Source: Lacticaseibacillus parakribbianus (GTDB taxonomy: Bacteria; Bacillota; Bacilli; Lactobacillales; Lactobacillaceae). Taken from it: 64,000 nucleotides of DNA. The stretch is taken from contig NZ_JANQBA010000012.1 of NCBI RefSeq assembly GCF_025490915.1, positions 1 through 64,000 of the forward strand, given 5' to 3'. Both the position numbers and the translations under genes were made by a program. How positions within the stretch are numbered: position 1 is the first letter of the stretch; each line of letters begins with the position of its first letter. Positions 16,424 to 24,730 of this stretch are shown piece after piece. Below the pieces are notes generated by a model. The model did not search any database and was not told the origin of the DNA. It was given only the letters and a program-made list of their open reading frames with translations.

Positions 16424-18305
16424 CCGTGTCACCTCCCTCAAGGTTGTGTTGGCTGCGGAACCACTCGGCGACTTGCTCCTGCGTCATGCGGTCGACCTGC
16501 TTGGACTTGTCGTTGACCATCGAGTAGCCCTCGAAGTCGTACATCGCCTGGTACATCGAATCGATGCCGGCGTCGACAACGTCGATTTTGTAGGTGGCCG
16601 CGGCCTTGTCGACCTGGATGCCAATCTTGTCCTCGTACAGCTGGGCGTTGATGAGCGCCTTGGCCATGATTGGGTCGTCTGGACGGTCGATGGTGCCTTC
16701 GACAAAGCATTTCTGCAAAAACTTAGTCGGATCCTTGAGTTCACTAGTGCGCTGCCGGATGGCTTCGAGCGGCCAAGACGTGTTGAGCTCCAGCTGCTTG
16801 ATGGCCTTGGTCGCGCCCCAGGCGTCGTAGCCGAAGAAGACCACGTCCAGGCCATTGTCGTCGACAAAGTCCATCAGCCACTGGTAGACCTGGTCGTCAT
16901 TGATGAGGCCCTTCGGGTGGCTGGTGATGGTGCAAAACTCCGGAAACTCGCGGTAAGCGATGCCGTCCTGTTTTTCCTTGGCCGCGATGGACCCGGCGCG
17001 CTCCCACGGGATGAAGCTGTGCTGTTCGACGTGCCAGTGCTGCGAGCCGTCATCCCGAAGGTACGGGTAGGTGAACCAGATGGCAGTGTTATCGCTGAAC
17101 ATCGAGTAGTCGAAGCCCACGTAGACGCGACGGCCGCGGATTGAGAAGTCCGGAATCACAGACCGCTCGATGTCGTGAAGCTTCAGGAAGCTGCTGGCCT
17201 TCTCTTGGAGCCACATGTTCAGATTTTTGTTTTGAAACTCGGCTACGGTTCCGTTCGCCAGGGCCTGGTCGCGAGCGTCGGTCAGTCCGCTGATGAGTGT
17301 GTTGTACTGATCCTTGAGACCAAGCAACGGGTTAGACTTCGACCATGTCTCGGGTTTGTAGGTCTCGGACAGTTCGTCCTGCGCCCACACTAGGCAGAGG
17401 CGCCGGTCGTTGGAGCGGTCGCTATCGCGCTCCATGACTTCCTGCATCATCTTTTGGTCGACGTGGAACGGTACTGACGGGTCAGGGTAGCTGGTAGAGA
17501 TCTGGATGTACTGATGGTTCGGCACCTTGACCTGGCCGGACGTAATCTTGCTAATACGGTCGCGAGTCTTGACCTCGCCCACCTCGTCAAACACAGCAAC
17601 GGTGAAATGGTAGCTGTCGTACTGGCCCGACTCGTGTGGAATCTCGCGCAGCACGTTGTTAACCGTGCGTTGGACGAATTGGTCATTGAGCAGCACAAGA
17701 CCGGACTGCTTGGCTAAGGCGTCAAACGGTGGAATCTGAATGATTGCACGCAGCATCGTTTTGATGTAGCCAAACAGCTTATTCGTCTGTTTGAAATTGA
17801 TGGAGCTGACCAGGAAGTCCTGGTTCGACCGGCCGAGCGGCTCAATCAGAAAGCTGTAAGACATGTAGATGCCCATCAGGTAGGTCTTGCCCTGGCCGCG
17901 GCCGACGCTCAGGTCTGCACGGGTGTACCGCTTCTGGCCGTCTAGCGTCACCCAGCCAAAAAGCTGACTCAGTGCGAACTTCTGCCACAACATGAGCTTT
18001 GACGGTTCGCCTGAGTCGACGTCCGGGCAGATGGCAGCAAACTTGAGGATGGCTCCCGTCTTCCCTAGGTCGTAGCGAAATGGGAAGTTCTCTTGCTCAG
18101 CCTCGGCGCGGCGCAGGTCCTGCACGTGCCGAAAACACGCCAGGCGCATCGTGTAGCCGGCCAGAATCTCGCCGTCCAGGACACGAAAGGCGTAGACAGT
18201 GCCCGGGTCCTTGTACTTGTCGCGAATGGCGCGGTAGTCGTGCTTGCGATAGGCGCCGATGACGTCGTGGCTCTGCGTGAGGTCCAGTGGCTCATCATCA
18301 ATCAT
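16410..18305 (-). CDS. Terminase large subunit
   Basis: About 631 residues. The ATPase half shows DLSVGRGQGKTYLMG (Walker A) and VAVFDEVGEV (Walker B); the nuclease half shows RRVYVGFDYSMFSDNTA and YDAWGATKAI, as in HK97-type TerL. It pumps and cuts DNA with the P27-type small subunit. The ATG at 18303-18305 (MIDDEPLDL) is chosen over a GTG at 18317; the ribosome binding site is weak (GGTGGTG) and translation is probably coupled to the small subunit, whose stop overlaps this start. Confidence 0.94.
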   Translation of the reverse strand: MIDDEPLDLTQSHDVIGAYRKHDYRAIRDKYKDPGTVYAFRVLDGEILAGYTMRLACFRHVQDLRRAEAEQENFPFRYDLGKTGAILKFAAICPDVDSGEPSKLMLWQKFALSQLFGWVTLDGQKRYTRADLSVGRGQGKTYLMGIYMSYSFLIEPLGRSNQDFLVSSINFKQTNKLFGYIKTMLRAIIQIPPFDALAKQSGLVLLNDQFVQRTVNNVLREIPHESGQYDSYHFTVAVFDEVGEVKTRDRISKITSGQVKVPNHQYIQISTSYPDPSVPFHVDQKMMQEVMERDSDRSNDRRLCLVWAQDELSETYKPETWSKSNPLLGLKDQYNTLISGLTDARDQALANGTVAEFQNKNLNMWLQEKASSFLKLHDIERSVIPDFSIRGRRVYVGFDYSMFSDNTAIWFTYPYLRDDGSQHWHVEQHSFIPWERAGSIAAKEKQDGIAYREFPEFCTITSHPKGLINDDQVYQWLMDFVDDNGLDVVFFGYDAWGATKAIKQLELNTSWPLEAIRQRTSELKDPTKFLQKCFVEGTIDRPDDPIMAKALINAQLYEDKIGIQVDKAAATYKIDVVDAGIDSMYQAMYDFEGYSMVNDKSKQVDRMTQEQVAEWFRSQHNLEGGDTDDLQ

Positions 18306-18780
18306 CAGCACCACCACCTAACAGATTCTTGAGGGCCTTGCCCACGTCCACGTCACCGGATGGCGAAGTGCTGCCGACCAGTTCGGCCAGCTCAGCCCGA
18401 GACTTCGGTGATAGCCCGAGCTGAGCGCCAACCGAGGCCAGCTGCTTGAGAGCGTCGTTGTAAATGGATGTGGCAGGGTTGCGCTTGTAGCCGAGGAAGT
18501 CCTTGCCAATCACCTCACCGCGGTTGTTTTGCACTGAACGGTAGGCTTCGGTCTGGGCGCCATTCTTTTTGATGCTTTCGTAAGCCTTGCGGTAGATTTC
18601 GTACTGTGTGCAGTACATCTCGACCAGGCTTTGGTCAATACGGCGGACGTCGTGACCCTGGACCATCAAAAAAGGGACGATGCGGCGCCAGGTGGCAGCA
18701 GCAATCCTCCCAAAATATTTCGGCGGGTCTTTCGACAATTGGCCGCCGTTTTGAGCGTTAAAGGCTGATTTTCCCATCAT
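18298..18780 (-). CDS. Terminase small subunit, P27 family
   Basis: 160 residues with GGAGG upstream of tandem ATG codons. The helical region WRRIVPFLMVQGHDVRRIDQ and VEMYCTQYEIYRKAYESIKK, then YKRNPATSIYNDALKQL and LGLSPKSRAEL, is typical for P27 terminase small subunits of cos-type phages. It recognises the packaging site, which should lie close by. It is encoded just after an HNH endonuclease, a combination known to be functional in cos cleavage of HK97-like phages. Confidence 0.93.
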   Translation of the reverse strand: MMGKSAFNAQNGGQLSKDPPKYFGRIAAATWRRIVPFLMVQGHDVRRIDQSLVEMYCTQYEIYRKAYESIKKNGAQTEAYRSVQNNRGEVIGKDFLGYKRNPATSIYNDALKQLASVGAQLGLSPKSRAELAELVGSTSPSGDVDVGKALKNLLGGGADD

Positions 18781-18900
18781 CTTCGCCTCCTTTCGGCCCC
18801 GGTGGGTCGAATTGTTTCAGACACGCCGTTTGCGCGTCCCTGTGACTGTGTGTGCGCTCCTCCTACTCCCGCAAGGGGGCGGGGGGATGAAAAATAATTG

Positions 18901-19404
18901 CTAGAATTTGATGGGTAGCTTGTAAATATCACGAATCCAAGGCGCGCCGGTCGGCTGATTTCCTTGGCCTGTGCCGTAATACTCTTGCTCCCACTTAGTT
19001 TTGGCTCTGTGTGTTGCTGGTGAGCATGTGACTAAGTTGCTTGGGTCATCCATCAACTCCGGTGCAATCTCTGCGGGAACGATATGATCAACCGTATTGC
19101 CTTGCACTATCCGACCTGCAAGCTTGGCATAATGATCCATGTGCATGTCCCTGTCCATCACCTCACGCCGTAGCGACTGCCATTGGCGTGACCGATAGAA
19201 CTGATACTGCTTGGACTTGGTAGCGTTGCGATTGCGTGTGTGTTGGTTGTACTTGCGTTGATAGTTGGTATCATGACCGCGTGCCCAGCGCTCACGAGTA
19301 GCTAGATAGTCAGCCTCTTGGTCGATATGCTTAACACAATACCAGTGCGGTATCTCACACATTGCATGACAGCCAGTGGCTCGGCATCGTCTAACTCTTG
19401 GCAT
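18901..19404 (-). CDS. HNH endonuclease next to terminase
   Basis: 167 residues from ATG 19402-19404 (MPRVRRCRATGCHAM), which is 8 nt after GAGGAG; an in-frame GTG at 19413 touches the ribosome binding site and is rejected. It has zinc-binding Cys pairs near the start (CRATGCH and YCVKH), and an HNH core: QGNTVDHIVPAEIAPELMDD, then a downstream NLVTCSPATHRAKT. HNH proteins beside the terminase support cos cutting in related phages. The 120-nt gap to the terminase gene (18781-18900) contains only an A/G-rich stretch and no gene. Confidence 0.9.
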   Translation of the reverse strand: MPRVRRCRATGCHAMCEIPHWYCVKHIDQEADYLATRERWARGHDTNYQRKYNQHTRNRNATKSKQYQFYRSRQWQSLRREVMDRDMHMDHYAKLAGRIVQGNTVDHIVPAEIAPELMDDPSNLVTCSPATHRAKTKWEQEYYGTGQGNQPTGAPWIRDIYKLPIKF

Positions 19405-19409
19405 GTGTG

Positions 19410-19568
19410 TCACTCCTCATGTAAGACGATTGCCAGCACTATCCAGAATACTATCCAAATCATCCATGCAAGCAGCGGCATGAATACTAGCAACCAACCC
19501 CATGCAATTAAGCCGAATAGCTTGGCCAGCACGAATATGAGCGTCAGAAACAACAAAAAATAGTACAT
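19410..19568 (-). CDS. Small hydrophobic membrane protein
   Basis: 52 residues (MYYFLLFLTLIFVLAKLFGL start), almost wholly hydrophobic with two membrane segments and many Trp. The ATG at 19566-19568 has TTGGAGGAAG 6-8 nt upstream. Upstream in-frame starts lack a ribosome binding site. Its stop overlaps the ribosome binding region of the HNH gene, so both are in the same transcript. Function unknown; not recognised. Confidence 0.6.
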   Translation of the reverse strand: MYYFLLFLTLIFVLAKLFGLIAWGWLLVFMPLLAWMIWIVFWIVLAIVLHEE

Positions 19569-19751
19569 GCGTTCTTCCTCCAATATTGAGACAACGTGCT
19601 TTAAATAGACAATTCGTTTATTCTGCCTATTGCATCTGTTCACCTGCTGAAATATAATTAACCCGTCCAACACGATTAGGTGTTGTTCACCCCTGACGTC
19701 CAGTTTATTCACACGACGTATGCCCTTGGCCCCCAACCGAGGGCTATTTGC

Positions 19752-19781
19752 TTGCATTATTTAATAAGTCTGTGAGATAAT
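19752..19781 (+). promoter_or_regulatory. Promoter of the CsbD-like gene
   Basis: TTGCAT (19752-19757) and GATAAT (19776-19781) are 18 bp apart, with TGTGA just before the -10 (extended -10). The RBS AGGGAGG and ATG follow within 30 nt. It fires opposite to the phage late operon. Confidence 0.6.
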
Positions 19782-19805
19782 GCTAAGTAAAGGGAGGTAA
19801 TATCT

Positions 19806-20015
19806 ATGAGCTTAGATGGTAAAATTGATAGCACTAAGGACAAGATCTCCGGTAAAGCAAAAGAAGTTGAAGGTAAAGTTACTGGTGATAAAGCCCGCGA
19901 AGCACAAGGAAAGGCTGAAGGCGTACTTGGCAAAGTAAAAGAAAAGTTAGACGATGCCAAAGATGCCGTTAAAGATACTGTTGATGATGTGAAAGAAAAA
20001 CTTGATAAAGATTAG
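19806..20015 (+). CDS. CsbD-like stress protein
   Basis: 69 residues: MSLDGKIDSTKDKISGKAKE, then EGKVTGDKAREAQGKAEG and a Lys/Asp-rich end. This matches the CsbD/YjbJ family of small, charged, helical stress-induced proteins. The codon use is AT-richer than the structural genes around it. It has its own promoter and a downstream hairpin (20023-20038), on the strand opposite to the phage late genes, so it behaves like a lysogenic accessory gene expressed from the prophage. Confidence 0.85.
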   Translation: MSLDGKIDSTKDKISGKAKEVEGKVTGDKAREAQGKAEGVLGKVKEKLDDAKDAVKDTVDDVKEKLDKD

Positions 20016-20022
20016 TCTTACG

Positions 20023-20038
20023 GCCGGCATTTGCCGGC
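20023..20038 (+). terminator. Hairpin after CsbD-like gene
   Basis: GCCGGCA-TT-TGCCGGC followed by TATTTGTTTGC, a modest rho-independent terminator directly behind the CsbD-like stop. Confidence 0.5.
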
Positions 20039-20090
20039 TATTTGTTTGCAAAAAAATAGCTCCTCACCGTTTGGCGGAGTGCTTGCGTAA

Positions 20091-20111
20091 ATAAAAAGAC
20101 GCCTAAGCGTC
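20091..20111 (-). terminator. Terminator of secreted coiled-coil gene
   Basis: On the minus strand GACGC-TTAG-GCGTC followed by five T, 16 nt after the stop of the 20127-20657 gene. Confidence 0.7.
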
Positions 20112-20126
20112 CTTGAGAAATAAAAC

Positions 20127-20657
20127 TTATTGGTTATTTTGAACGGCCTGATCAGCTTTAGCGTGTGTCGCCTGAACATCACTCAATGCTTGGTTCATAT
20201 CGGCATTGTTTTTGTTTTGCGCATCGGAAAGCTTTTGCTGTGCGTCTGCTAGCTGTTGTTGAAGATCGGAGACTTTCTTGTTGGCTGCATCAACCTCAGC
20301 TTGCTTAGCAGCAACTTTCTGGTTGCCTTCATCAATTTTCTGATTGATTTCGTTAATTTTTTCTTGAATCTCAGTCTGCTTGTCGGCATTAGCCTGAGTG
20401 AGTTGGTCCTGTAGGGCCTTAATCTGATCTTGGTAACCACTAACGGAAGACTTGGCATTACCAAGGTCAGTCGTCAACTGTGTAATCTGACTGTTCTTAC
20501 TTTGGACACGACTGGCAAGTGTGTCAATGTCGGTGTTAATAGCTTCAACATCTACGTGTCCTGCCCAATAATCATCCGCAAAAGTTTTTACGCCAAATCC
20601 AGTTCCCAGTAGCGCAATCGCAGTGGCGGAAATTACTAAGCTCTTTTTTAAATTCAT
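20127..20657 (-). CDS. Secreted coiled-coil protein
   Basis: 176 residues from ATG 20655-20657 (MNLKKSLVISATAIALLGTG), preceded by AGGAGG. Lysines, then a hydrophobic run and an Ala-Asp region near residue 25 (KTFADDYW) make an N-terminal signal peptide. Residues about 35-165 are continuous heptad-rich coiled coil (IDTLASRVQSKNSQITQL, LQQQLADAQQKLSDAQNK). There is no wall anchor. It has its own terminator and lower GC than neighbours. It is probably a lysogenic-conversion (moron) gene exporting a coiled-coil protein; its target is unknown. Confidence 0.75.
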   Translation of the reverse strand: MNLKKSLVISATAIALLGTGFGVKTFADDYWAGHVDVEAINTDIDTLASRVQSKNSQITQLTTDLGNAKSSVSGYQDQIKALQDQLTQANADKQTEIQEKINEINQKIDEGNQKVAAKQAEVDAANKKVSDLQQQLADAQQKLSDAQNKNNADMNQALSDVQATHAKADQAVQNNQ

Positions 20658-20742
20658 GACGGTAGTTCCTCCTATGATTTGATTAGTAAACAGCAACGTG
20701 CAAAATATTAACACGTATGACTAGGTTATGCAATGCTTTGAT

Positions 20743-20814
20743 GCAATCGGCTGGATTTGAACCAGCGACATACGTCGTTTAGGCGATGGCTCTACCATAC
20801 TGAGCTACGATTGC
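20743..20814 (-). tRNA. tRNA-like gene with irregular anticodon arm
   Basis: A 72-nt cloverleaf on the minus strand: 7-bp acceptor GCAATCG/CGATTGC, D arm GCTC-AGTATGGTA-GAGC and T arm GCTGG-TTCAAAT-CCAGC are all perfect. The anticodon region CATCGCCTAAACGACG pairs poorly: best is a 5-bp stem with one mismatch and a 6-nt loop CCTAAA, so the anticodon cannot be assigned (a CCT arginine type with lost bases is one option). CCA is not encoded. It lies between the late regulator and the terminase genes. It may be a decayed phage tRNA. Confidence 0.55.
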
Positions 20815-21118
20815 TATACTGTCCGTCATCACGTCCTCAACGGTATGAGTGGCACGAAGGCCATATGCGTGATGCAGTATTTTTGAGTCGCTCGCTCGCC
20901 CAGTTTAGTATGGGGTCATCGCAAGCTCTTCCCCGTGCCGGAATCGGACCGGCAGCCGTGCGTGGCTTCCATATCGGGGTTACCTGTCCATGGCTTTATC
21001 ATCACCACAGACCGACATAAACCAAGAAAGAAGGCGTGCCTCAGGTTCTCGCCTTTGGCACAATACAATAATAACATGCAATTTCAGGGTAGATGTCCAG
21101 TCTTTGTCTACTCTTTGT

Positions 21119-21574
21119 TTACCTTTTGTCCACTGTTTGTCTACTTTTATTAACCAGCAATCCATGACTACCAACAGGCCATATACTGGCAAAAGCGTAC
21201 AAGGCTTCTTTGAGCGCGATATAGTATCCGGCTTTACTATATCCAGAATCCGCAATCAACAGTTCTACGGCAATGGGTCGCTTAATGTAATAGTCTCTCA
21301 GTATGTTTCGCCGAGCATCATCTTCGATGCACTCGATTGTCTTTTCGCATACTTCTACGTACGTTTCATCATCCAAACGGTTGGTGATCTTTATCTCCAT
21401 AACGTTGCCGATTGATGATGATCTTGGCATACCGTCAAGTGATGGCGACTGGATAGAAGCCTTGACCCGTGACCTTTGTTTTCGTCTACGATAGTCTTCT
21501 AGCACATTGTCAGCTTCTGCTACAGACGCTTCATAATCCCACGGGCTCACAGCACTAGCTGTTGTCTTTCTCAC
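21119..21574 (-). CDS. ArpU-like late transcription regulator
   Basis: About 151 residues from GTG 21572-21574 (VRKTTASAVSPWDYE), 10 nt after AAGGAG. The frame is open further upstream (through MLFIALVGVWFWANW) but those starts lack a ribosome binding site and would add a membrane segment. The C-terminal half (DARRNILRDYYIKRPIAVELL, IADSGYSKAGYYIALKEAL) has the sigma-region-4-like helix-turn-helix of the ArpU / RinA-type phage late regulators. Placement at the end of the early genes, before the late genes, fits activation of late transcription. Confidence 0.75.
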   Translation of the reverse strand: MRKTTASAVSPWDYEASVAEADNVLEDYRRRKQRSRVKASIQSPSLDGMPRSSSIGNVMEIKITNRLDDETYVEVCEKTIECIEDDARRNILRDYYIKRPIAVELLIADSGYSKAGYYIALKEALYAFASIWPVGSHGLLVNKSRQTVDKR

Positions 21575-21645
21575 TTGCGCACTGCTCCTTTCCCAATTAG
21601 CCCAGAACCACACGCCCACCAAGGCTATGAACAGCATGACGGCAA

Positions 21646-21759
21646 TCAACGATCATGCCACCAGTTGTAAATTAACCAGATAGCAAACGCGGTGAGGCCG
21701 ATAATTGTAGTGATGGCCTCCCACCAGAGCTTGATTCCAAGATAATCATGCAGGCTCAT
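21646..21759 (-). CDS. Small single-pass membrane protein
   Basis: 37 residues, MSLHDYLGIKLWWEAI then TTIIGLTAFAIWLIYNWW and HDR. Start ATG 21757-21759 has GGGGAG 6-8 nt upstream. One membrane helix with flanking Trp. It fits between two early genes with correct spacing. Function unknown. Confidence 0.55.
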   Translation of the reverse strand: MSLHDYLGIKLWWEAITTIIGLTAFAIWLIYNWWHDR

Positions 21760-21771
21760 TTCGTTCTCCCC

Positions 21772-22071
21772 CTATATGAAAAAGTGCAACACGAACATCA
21801 TTAGCCAAACGTACAGTGTCGTGAGCATGGCGATTATTAGGTCTTCCCAAGTCATTCGACTGTCGTCAGAGAAGTCTTTTCTCTTCGTGATTAGGTAGTT
21901 GAAGAATACTAGAAGACCCCATGTACTTATTAACTTCAGCTTTGGTACTCCGAAAGCGCTGGCCACAAACGTGTTCCAGCCATACATCGAGACCACCGCA
22001 TCAAGAAGCCCCAGAGGCACAGTGACAAACAGCGCGCCCAGAATGTGAATTTCATGCCGTTTCTCTATCAT
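21772..22071 (-). CDS. Phage early membrane protein
   Basis: 99 residues from ATG 22069-22071 (MIEKRHEIHILGALF), which overlaps the upstream stop by ATGA. Three hydrophobic segments (IHILGALFVTVPLGLL, LISTWGLLVFFNYLI, LIIAMLTTLYVWLMMFVLHF) suggest an inner-membrane protein. Not recognised as a known family; holin-like topology is possible but the location among early genes argues against lysis. Confidence 0.6.
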   Translation of the reverse strand: MIEKRHEIHILGALFVTVPLGLLDAVVSMYGWNTFVASAFGVPKLKLISTWGLLVFFNYLITKRKDFSDDSRMTWEDLIIAMLTTLYVWLMMFVLHFFI

Positions 22072-22454
22072 TTTCCCGTCCTCAGTCTCCGACCACACAT
22101 CGGGCAGTAGTTGATTGATATTGTTTCATCGACTTCTGCATTGTCGTATCCCACTGCCATAATGGTGTGAATAGCCCCACCCGGTGTCGGCTTTGGCGGT
22201 ATGCCGTTCCAACTGTCGCCGCCAGTCATACCAATGCGAAGAAAGTTGTCAGACTCACCGCCCCAACCAAACTCATCGTCTGTCGGAATTACCCTGTGTG
22301 GTTCGTGGCAGTACGGACACGTCCTATGTGTCTCCGTCTCACCATCTGAGGCGGCGGCGTAACGACAGATAAGAACATCTGGGTTGGGACAATCCGAACT
22401 ACATGCCGCTAGGTCTAACACCTCGTCAAACACTTCTTGCTTAGTTTCTGTCAT
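22068..22454 (-). CDS. Zinc-ribbon phage protein of unknown function
   Basis: 128 residues from ATG 22452-22454 (MTETKQEVFDEV), overlapping the upstream stop by 4 nt and preceded by GAGAGG. It has three cysteine clusters: CSSDCPNPDVLIC, RTCPYCHEPH and, near the C-terminus, NYCPMCGRRL, which together look like a zinc ribbon. Proteins of this kind are common in the early regions of lactobacillus phages. No function can be assigned. Confidence 0.65.
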   Translation of the reverse strand: MTETKQEVFDEVLDLAACSSDCPNPDVLICRYAAASDGETETHRTCPYCHEPHRVIPTDDEFGWGGESDNFLRIGMTGGDSWNGIPPKPTPGGAIHTIMAVGYDNAEVDETISINYCPMCGRRLRTGK

Positions 22455-22690
22455 AGTCCTCTCCATTCGTGCAGTTTCTTGAGCTCGTCATAGCTTATCG
22501 GTTCATCTTGCGGTGTAGCAGATGCGCCACCCATCGCTTCCACGATGCGGTCACGGTCGGCTTCGGTGATTTGCGTGAAGTCTCCATCGCGGAATCGCGA
22601 TTGAACGTCCATCGCCATCTGACAGTCAGAAGTAATCACCATGATGTGGTCGGTGTTTACGTAGTCGCCGTTATCCAGCTTAATCAGCAT
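22451..22690 (-). CDS. Hypothetical early phage protein
   Basis: 79 residues (MLIKLDNGDYVNTDHIMVIT). The N-terminal segment is beta-rich; the C-terminal part (ISYDELKKLHEWRGL) is helical. Start overlaps the upstream gene by 11 nt and its stop is overlapped by the next start, so it is in the early operon. Not recognised. Confidence 0.6.
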   Translation of the reverse strand: MLIKLDNGDYVNTDHIMVITSDCQMAMDVQSRFRDGDFTQITEADRDRIVEAMGGASATPQDEPISYDELKKLHEWRGL

Positions 22691-22937
22691 TGCCAGTCAC
22701 CTCCACCAGCTTCTTGAACTCGTTAAACGTGTCACGCCCATAGTCGTTGTGGTAGTGCTCTCCACACAGCTTGCGAGCCTCTTTAAGCGTCCCGGCGGTT
22801 CCAACAATCCAGTCGTTGTCAAAACAGGTTTCGCAGACTTCCTGGATCTCATCTACCTGGTTCGGGTCGTCATCATCGACCTCCGTCCAGTAATCTCCGC
22901 CTATATGGCCATCGACCAGGTACCATCGCTTACTCAT
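22680..22937 (-). CDS. Hypothetical early phage protein
   Basis: 85 residues from ATG 22935-22937 (MSKRWYLVDGHIGGDYWTEV), preceded by GAGAGGTG. Acidic, with one Cys pair (VCETCFDND) and GTLKEARKLCGEHY. The start lies inside the end of the DUF1642-like gene. Not recognised. Confidence 0.6.
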   Translation of the reverse strand: MSKRWYLVDGHIGGDYWTEVDDDDPNQVDEIQEVCETCFDNDWIVGTAGTLKEARKLCGEHYHNDYGRDTFNEFKKLVEVTGNAD

Positions 22938-23520
22938 CTCGCACCTCTCCATCGTCAGTCACCTCGACAGTGGTTCGTGCAGAATCTGCACAGACCACTT
23001 TCTGGCAGTCTCCCAGTCCGTAGTGCTCGATCTCGGCGAGGGTGAACTTCTGTGCTAGGTCTTGGTCATAAGTAGCATTCACTTTGCCGTCAGAATTGAC
23101 GAAGAACCACAGTCCCTCTTGTGCGTCAACATGTGGAACCTGGACGTTCCACCGCTTCGGCTTCTCGACCACCCAGCCGTTGACGTAGGCGCGCATGAGA
23201 CGATCTTCCGCTTTGCGGTCATCGTCATACTTGTCATGAGAGTTGACGAACCCGACAATTAACTCGGCGGGGTCATCATCAAACTTCGCCTGCTCCAGCA
23301 TCTCCGCTTCCTCTGCGCTCACCACAACCTTCTCCGGCGCTTCGACTAGCTCGACGACGTGGCCACCTTCCCGTTTGGCGATGGTCTTGGCAAGTTCCTC
23401 GTCTTCTTGATATGATCCGAACACAGCGCGAATGGCGTCATCGTCTCCATCACCATCTAGCCAGATACCTCTCACCGATAGAAACTCTTGATTATCATTT
23501 TCAATCGCCCAAATGCTCAT
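22930..23520 (-). CDS. DUF1642-like phage protein
   Basis: 196 residues. The second half, from about residue 90 (YVNGWVVEKPKRWNVQVPHV, then DLAQKFTLAEIEHYGLGD), matches the layout of DUF1642 proteins, which are common in early regions of lactococcal and lactobacillus phages. The first half is acidic (DGDGDDDAIRAVF, EDEELAKTIAKREGG). Role unknown. Start overlaps the upstream stop by 4 nt. Confidence 0.6.
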   Translation of the reverse strand: MSIWAIENDNQEFLSVRGIWLDGDGDDDAIRAVFGSYQEDEELAKTIAKREGGHVVELVEAPEKVVVSAEEAEMLEQAKFDDDPAELIVGFVNSHDKYDDDRKAEDRLMRAYVNGWVVEKPKRWNVQVPHVDAQEGLWFFVNSDGKVNATYDQDLAQKFTLAEIEHYGLGDCQKVVCADSARTTVEVTDDGEVRDE

Positions 23521-23846
23521 CGCTCGTCCTCCTCAACCTTGACCAGCTTCGCGTGATAATCGTCGCCATCGTCCAGCTCGTAGATCACCTTGCCCCAGTC
23601 GTCGCTCATCGCGTAGGCCACGCGCTCGGCTTCACTTGTGCCGCGAATCGCCTGGTTCAGCGGATAGTGGCGTAGCTTAATCACATCGCCGTCAGCATAG
23701 TGTGACTTCGCGTTCCACTTGGCAGCGCCTTGTGCCGCAGCCTCCAGCGCCGCTTCCTTGCTGTCGAACACGCCGATAACGTACTCGGTGTAGTCTGAAT
23801 ACTCTCCTGACGTGTGAACCGGAATATAGATCATCTTCCCTGTCAT
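23517..23846 (-). CDS. Hypothetical early phage protein
   Basis: 109 residues (MTGKMIYIPVHTSGEYSDYT). It has a beta-rich start, then a helix FDSKEAALEAAAQGAAKW and a charged C-terminus. An in-frame ATG four codons later (MIYIPV) is an alternative start. It follows ssb in the early operon. Not recognised. Confidence 0.6.
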   Translation of the reverse strand: MTGKMIYIPVHTSGEYSDYTEYVIGVFDSKEAALEAAAQGAAKWNAKSHYADGDVIKLRHYPLNQAIRGTSEAERVAYAMSDDWGKVIYELDDGDDYHAKLVKVEEDER

Positions 23847-23858
23847 ATCGCGTCCCCC

Positions 23859-24347
23859 CTAGAACGGCAGGTCATCATCACTGATGGCCGCTGCTGCGCC
23901 TGCGAACGGGTTGGCCGCTGCCGTGGCGGTTGCCGCCCACCCCGTCGATTGTGCTGGTGCTGTGGTAGCCGCTACCGGTTGGGCTGACGGCGCCGCTGAT
24001 GGCTGCGATGCGGGTGCTGCCTGCTGGTTCTTGCTCTCAAGCAGCGCGAAGTTGTCGACCACGACCTCGGTCACATAGACCTTCTGGCCTTGGTTGTTGT
24101 CGTAGTTGCGCGTCTGGATGCGGCCCTCGATTCCGATCAGTGAGCCCTTGCGCGTGAAGTTGCTCAAGTTCTCCGCGCTCTTGCGCCAGATCACGCAGTT
24201 GATGAAGTCGGCCTCGCGCTCGCCGTTGGCGTTCTTGAAGCTGCGGTCAACCGCAAGCGTGAATGAGCCAACCGCGGTGCCGCTCTGCGTGTACTTTAGT
24301 TCGATGTCGCGGGTCAGGCGACCCGTAAGTGAAACGTTGTTGATCAT
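23859..24347 (-). CDS. ssb: Single-stranded DNA-binding protein
   Basis: 162 residues. The OB fold is clear: [60 protein letters not shown] and [20 protein letters not shown]. An Ala/Gln-rich linker leads to the acidic tip DDDLPF that recruits partners. It protects ssDNA during phage replication and recombination, and works with the nearby annealing protein and resolvase. Confidence 0.96.
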   Translation of the reverse strand: MINNVSLTGRLTRDIELKYTQSGTAVGSFTLAVDRSFKNANGEREADFINCVIWRKSAENLSNFTRKGSLIGIEGRIQTRNYDNNQGQKVYVTEVVVDNFALLESKNQQAAPASQPSAAPSAQPVAATTAPAQSTGWAATATAAANPFAGAAAAISDDDLPF

Positions 24348-24730
24348 GCTTGTTCCTCCTTGTTTAGCTCGTAGACTTCCACTCGTGGGTTCACCTTATC
24401 GATGTAGAACCGGTCGGTGTACCCCGCGCCGACACGATCCCAGTTGTCGTTGTCCAGGAACCCGGCCGCCATCATGCCGTCGAACACAAACTTGTGCTGG
24501 AAGGCGATGTTATCTGGATCTGTGCGGTGGTCGTACCAGTACCAATCGAAGGCTAGCGGGTGTCCCCACTCGAACGTGATGCCATCAAGCATGGCACGCT
24601 GCACGAACATCTCGACGGTCGCAGTCGCCTGCTTCTTGATTTTGGCGCCGCCGAACCGGCTGCCGCGCTCCGACTGGATGTACTGGTTCAGGGTCATCAG
24701 CGGCAGCGGGATTACAATCTTGTCTGTCAC
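24344..24730 (-). CDS. RusA-like Holliday junction resolvase
   Basis: 128 residues. The RusA signature is visible: N-terminal [19 protein letters not shown], the acidic pair [18 protein letters not shown] and [13 protein letters not shown], with Asp residues that bind metal. It would cut branched recombination intermediates before packaging. ATGA overlaps on both sides show it is coupled to ssb and the upstream gene. Confidence 0.85.
   Translation of the reverse strand: MTDKIVIPLPLMTLNQYIQSERGSRFGGAKIKKQATATVEMFVQRAMLDGITFEWGHPLAFDWYWYDHRTDPDNIAFQHKFVFDGMMAAGFLDNDNWDRVGAGYTDRFYIDKVNPRVEVYELNKEEQA

Noticed and set aside
21575-21649. N-terminal membrane extension of the ArpU-like protein
   Set aside because: In frame, but no ribosome binding site before the TTG or ATG there; the GTG at 21574 has AAGGAG. 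The stretch also overlaps the 37-residue membrane gene.
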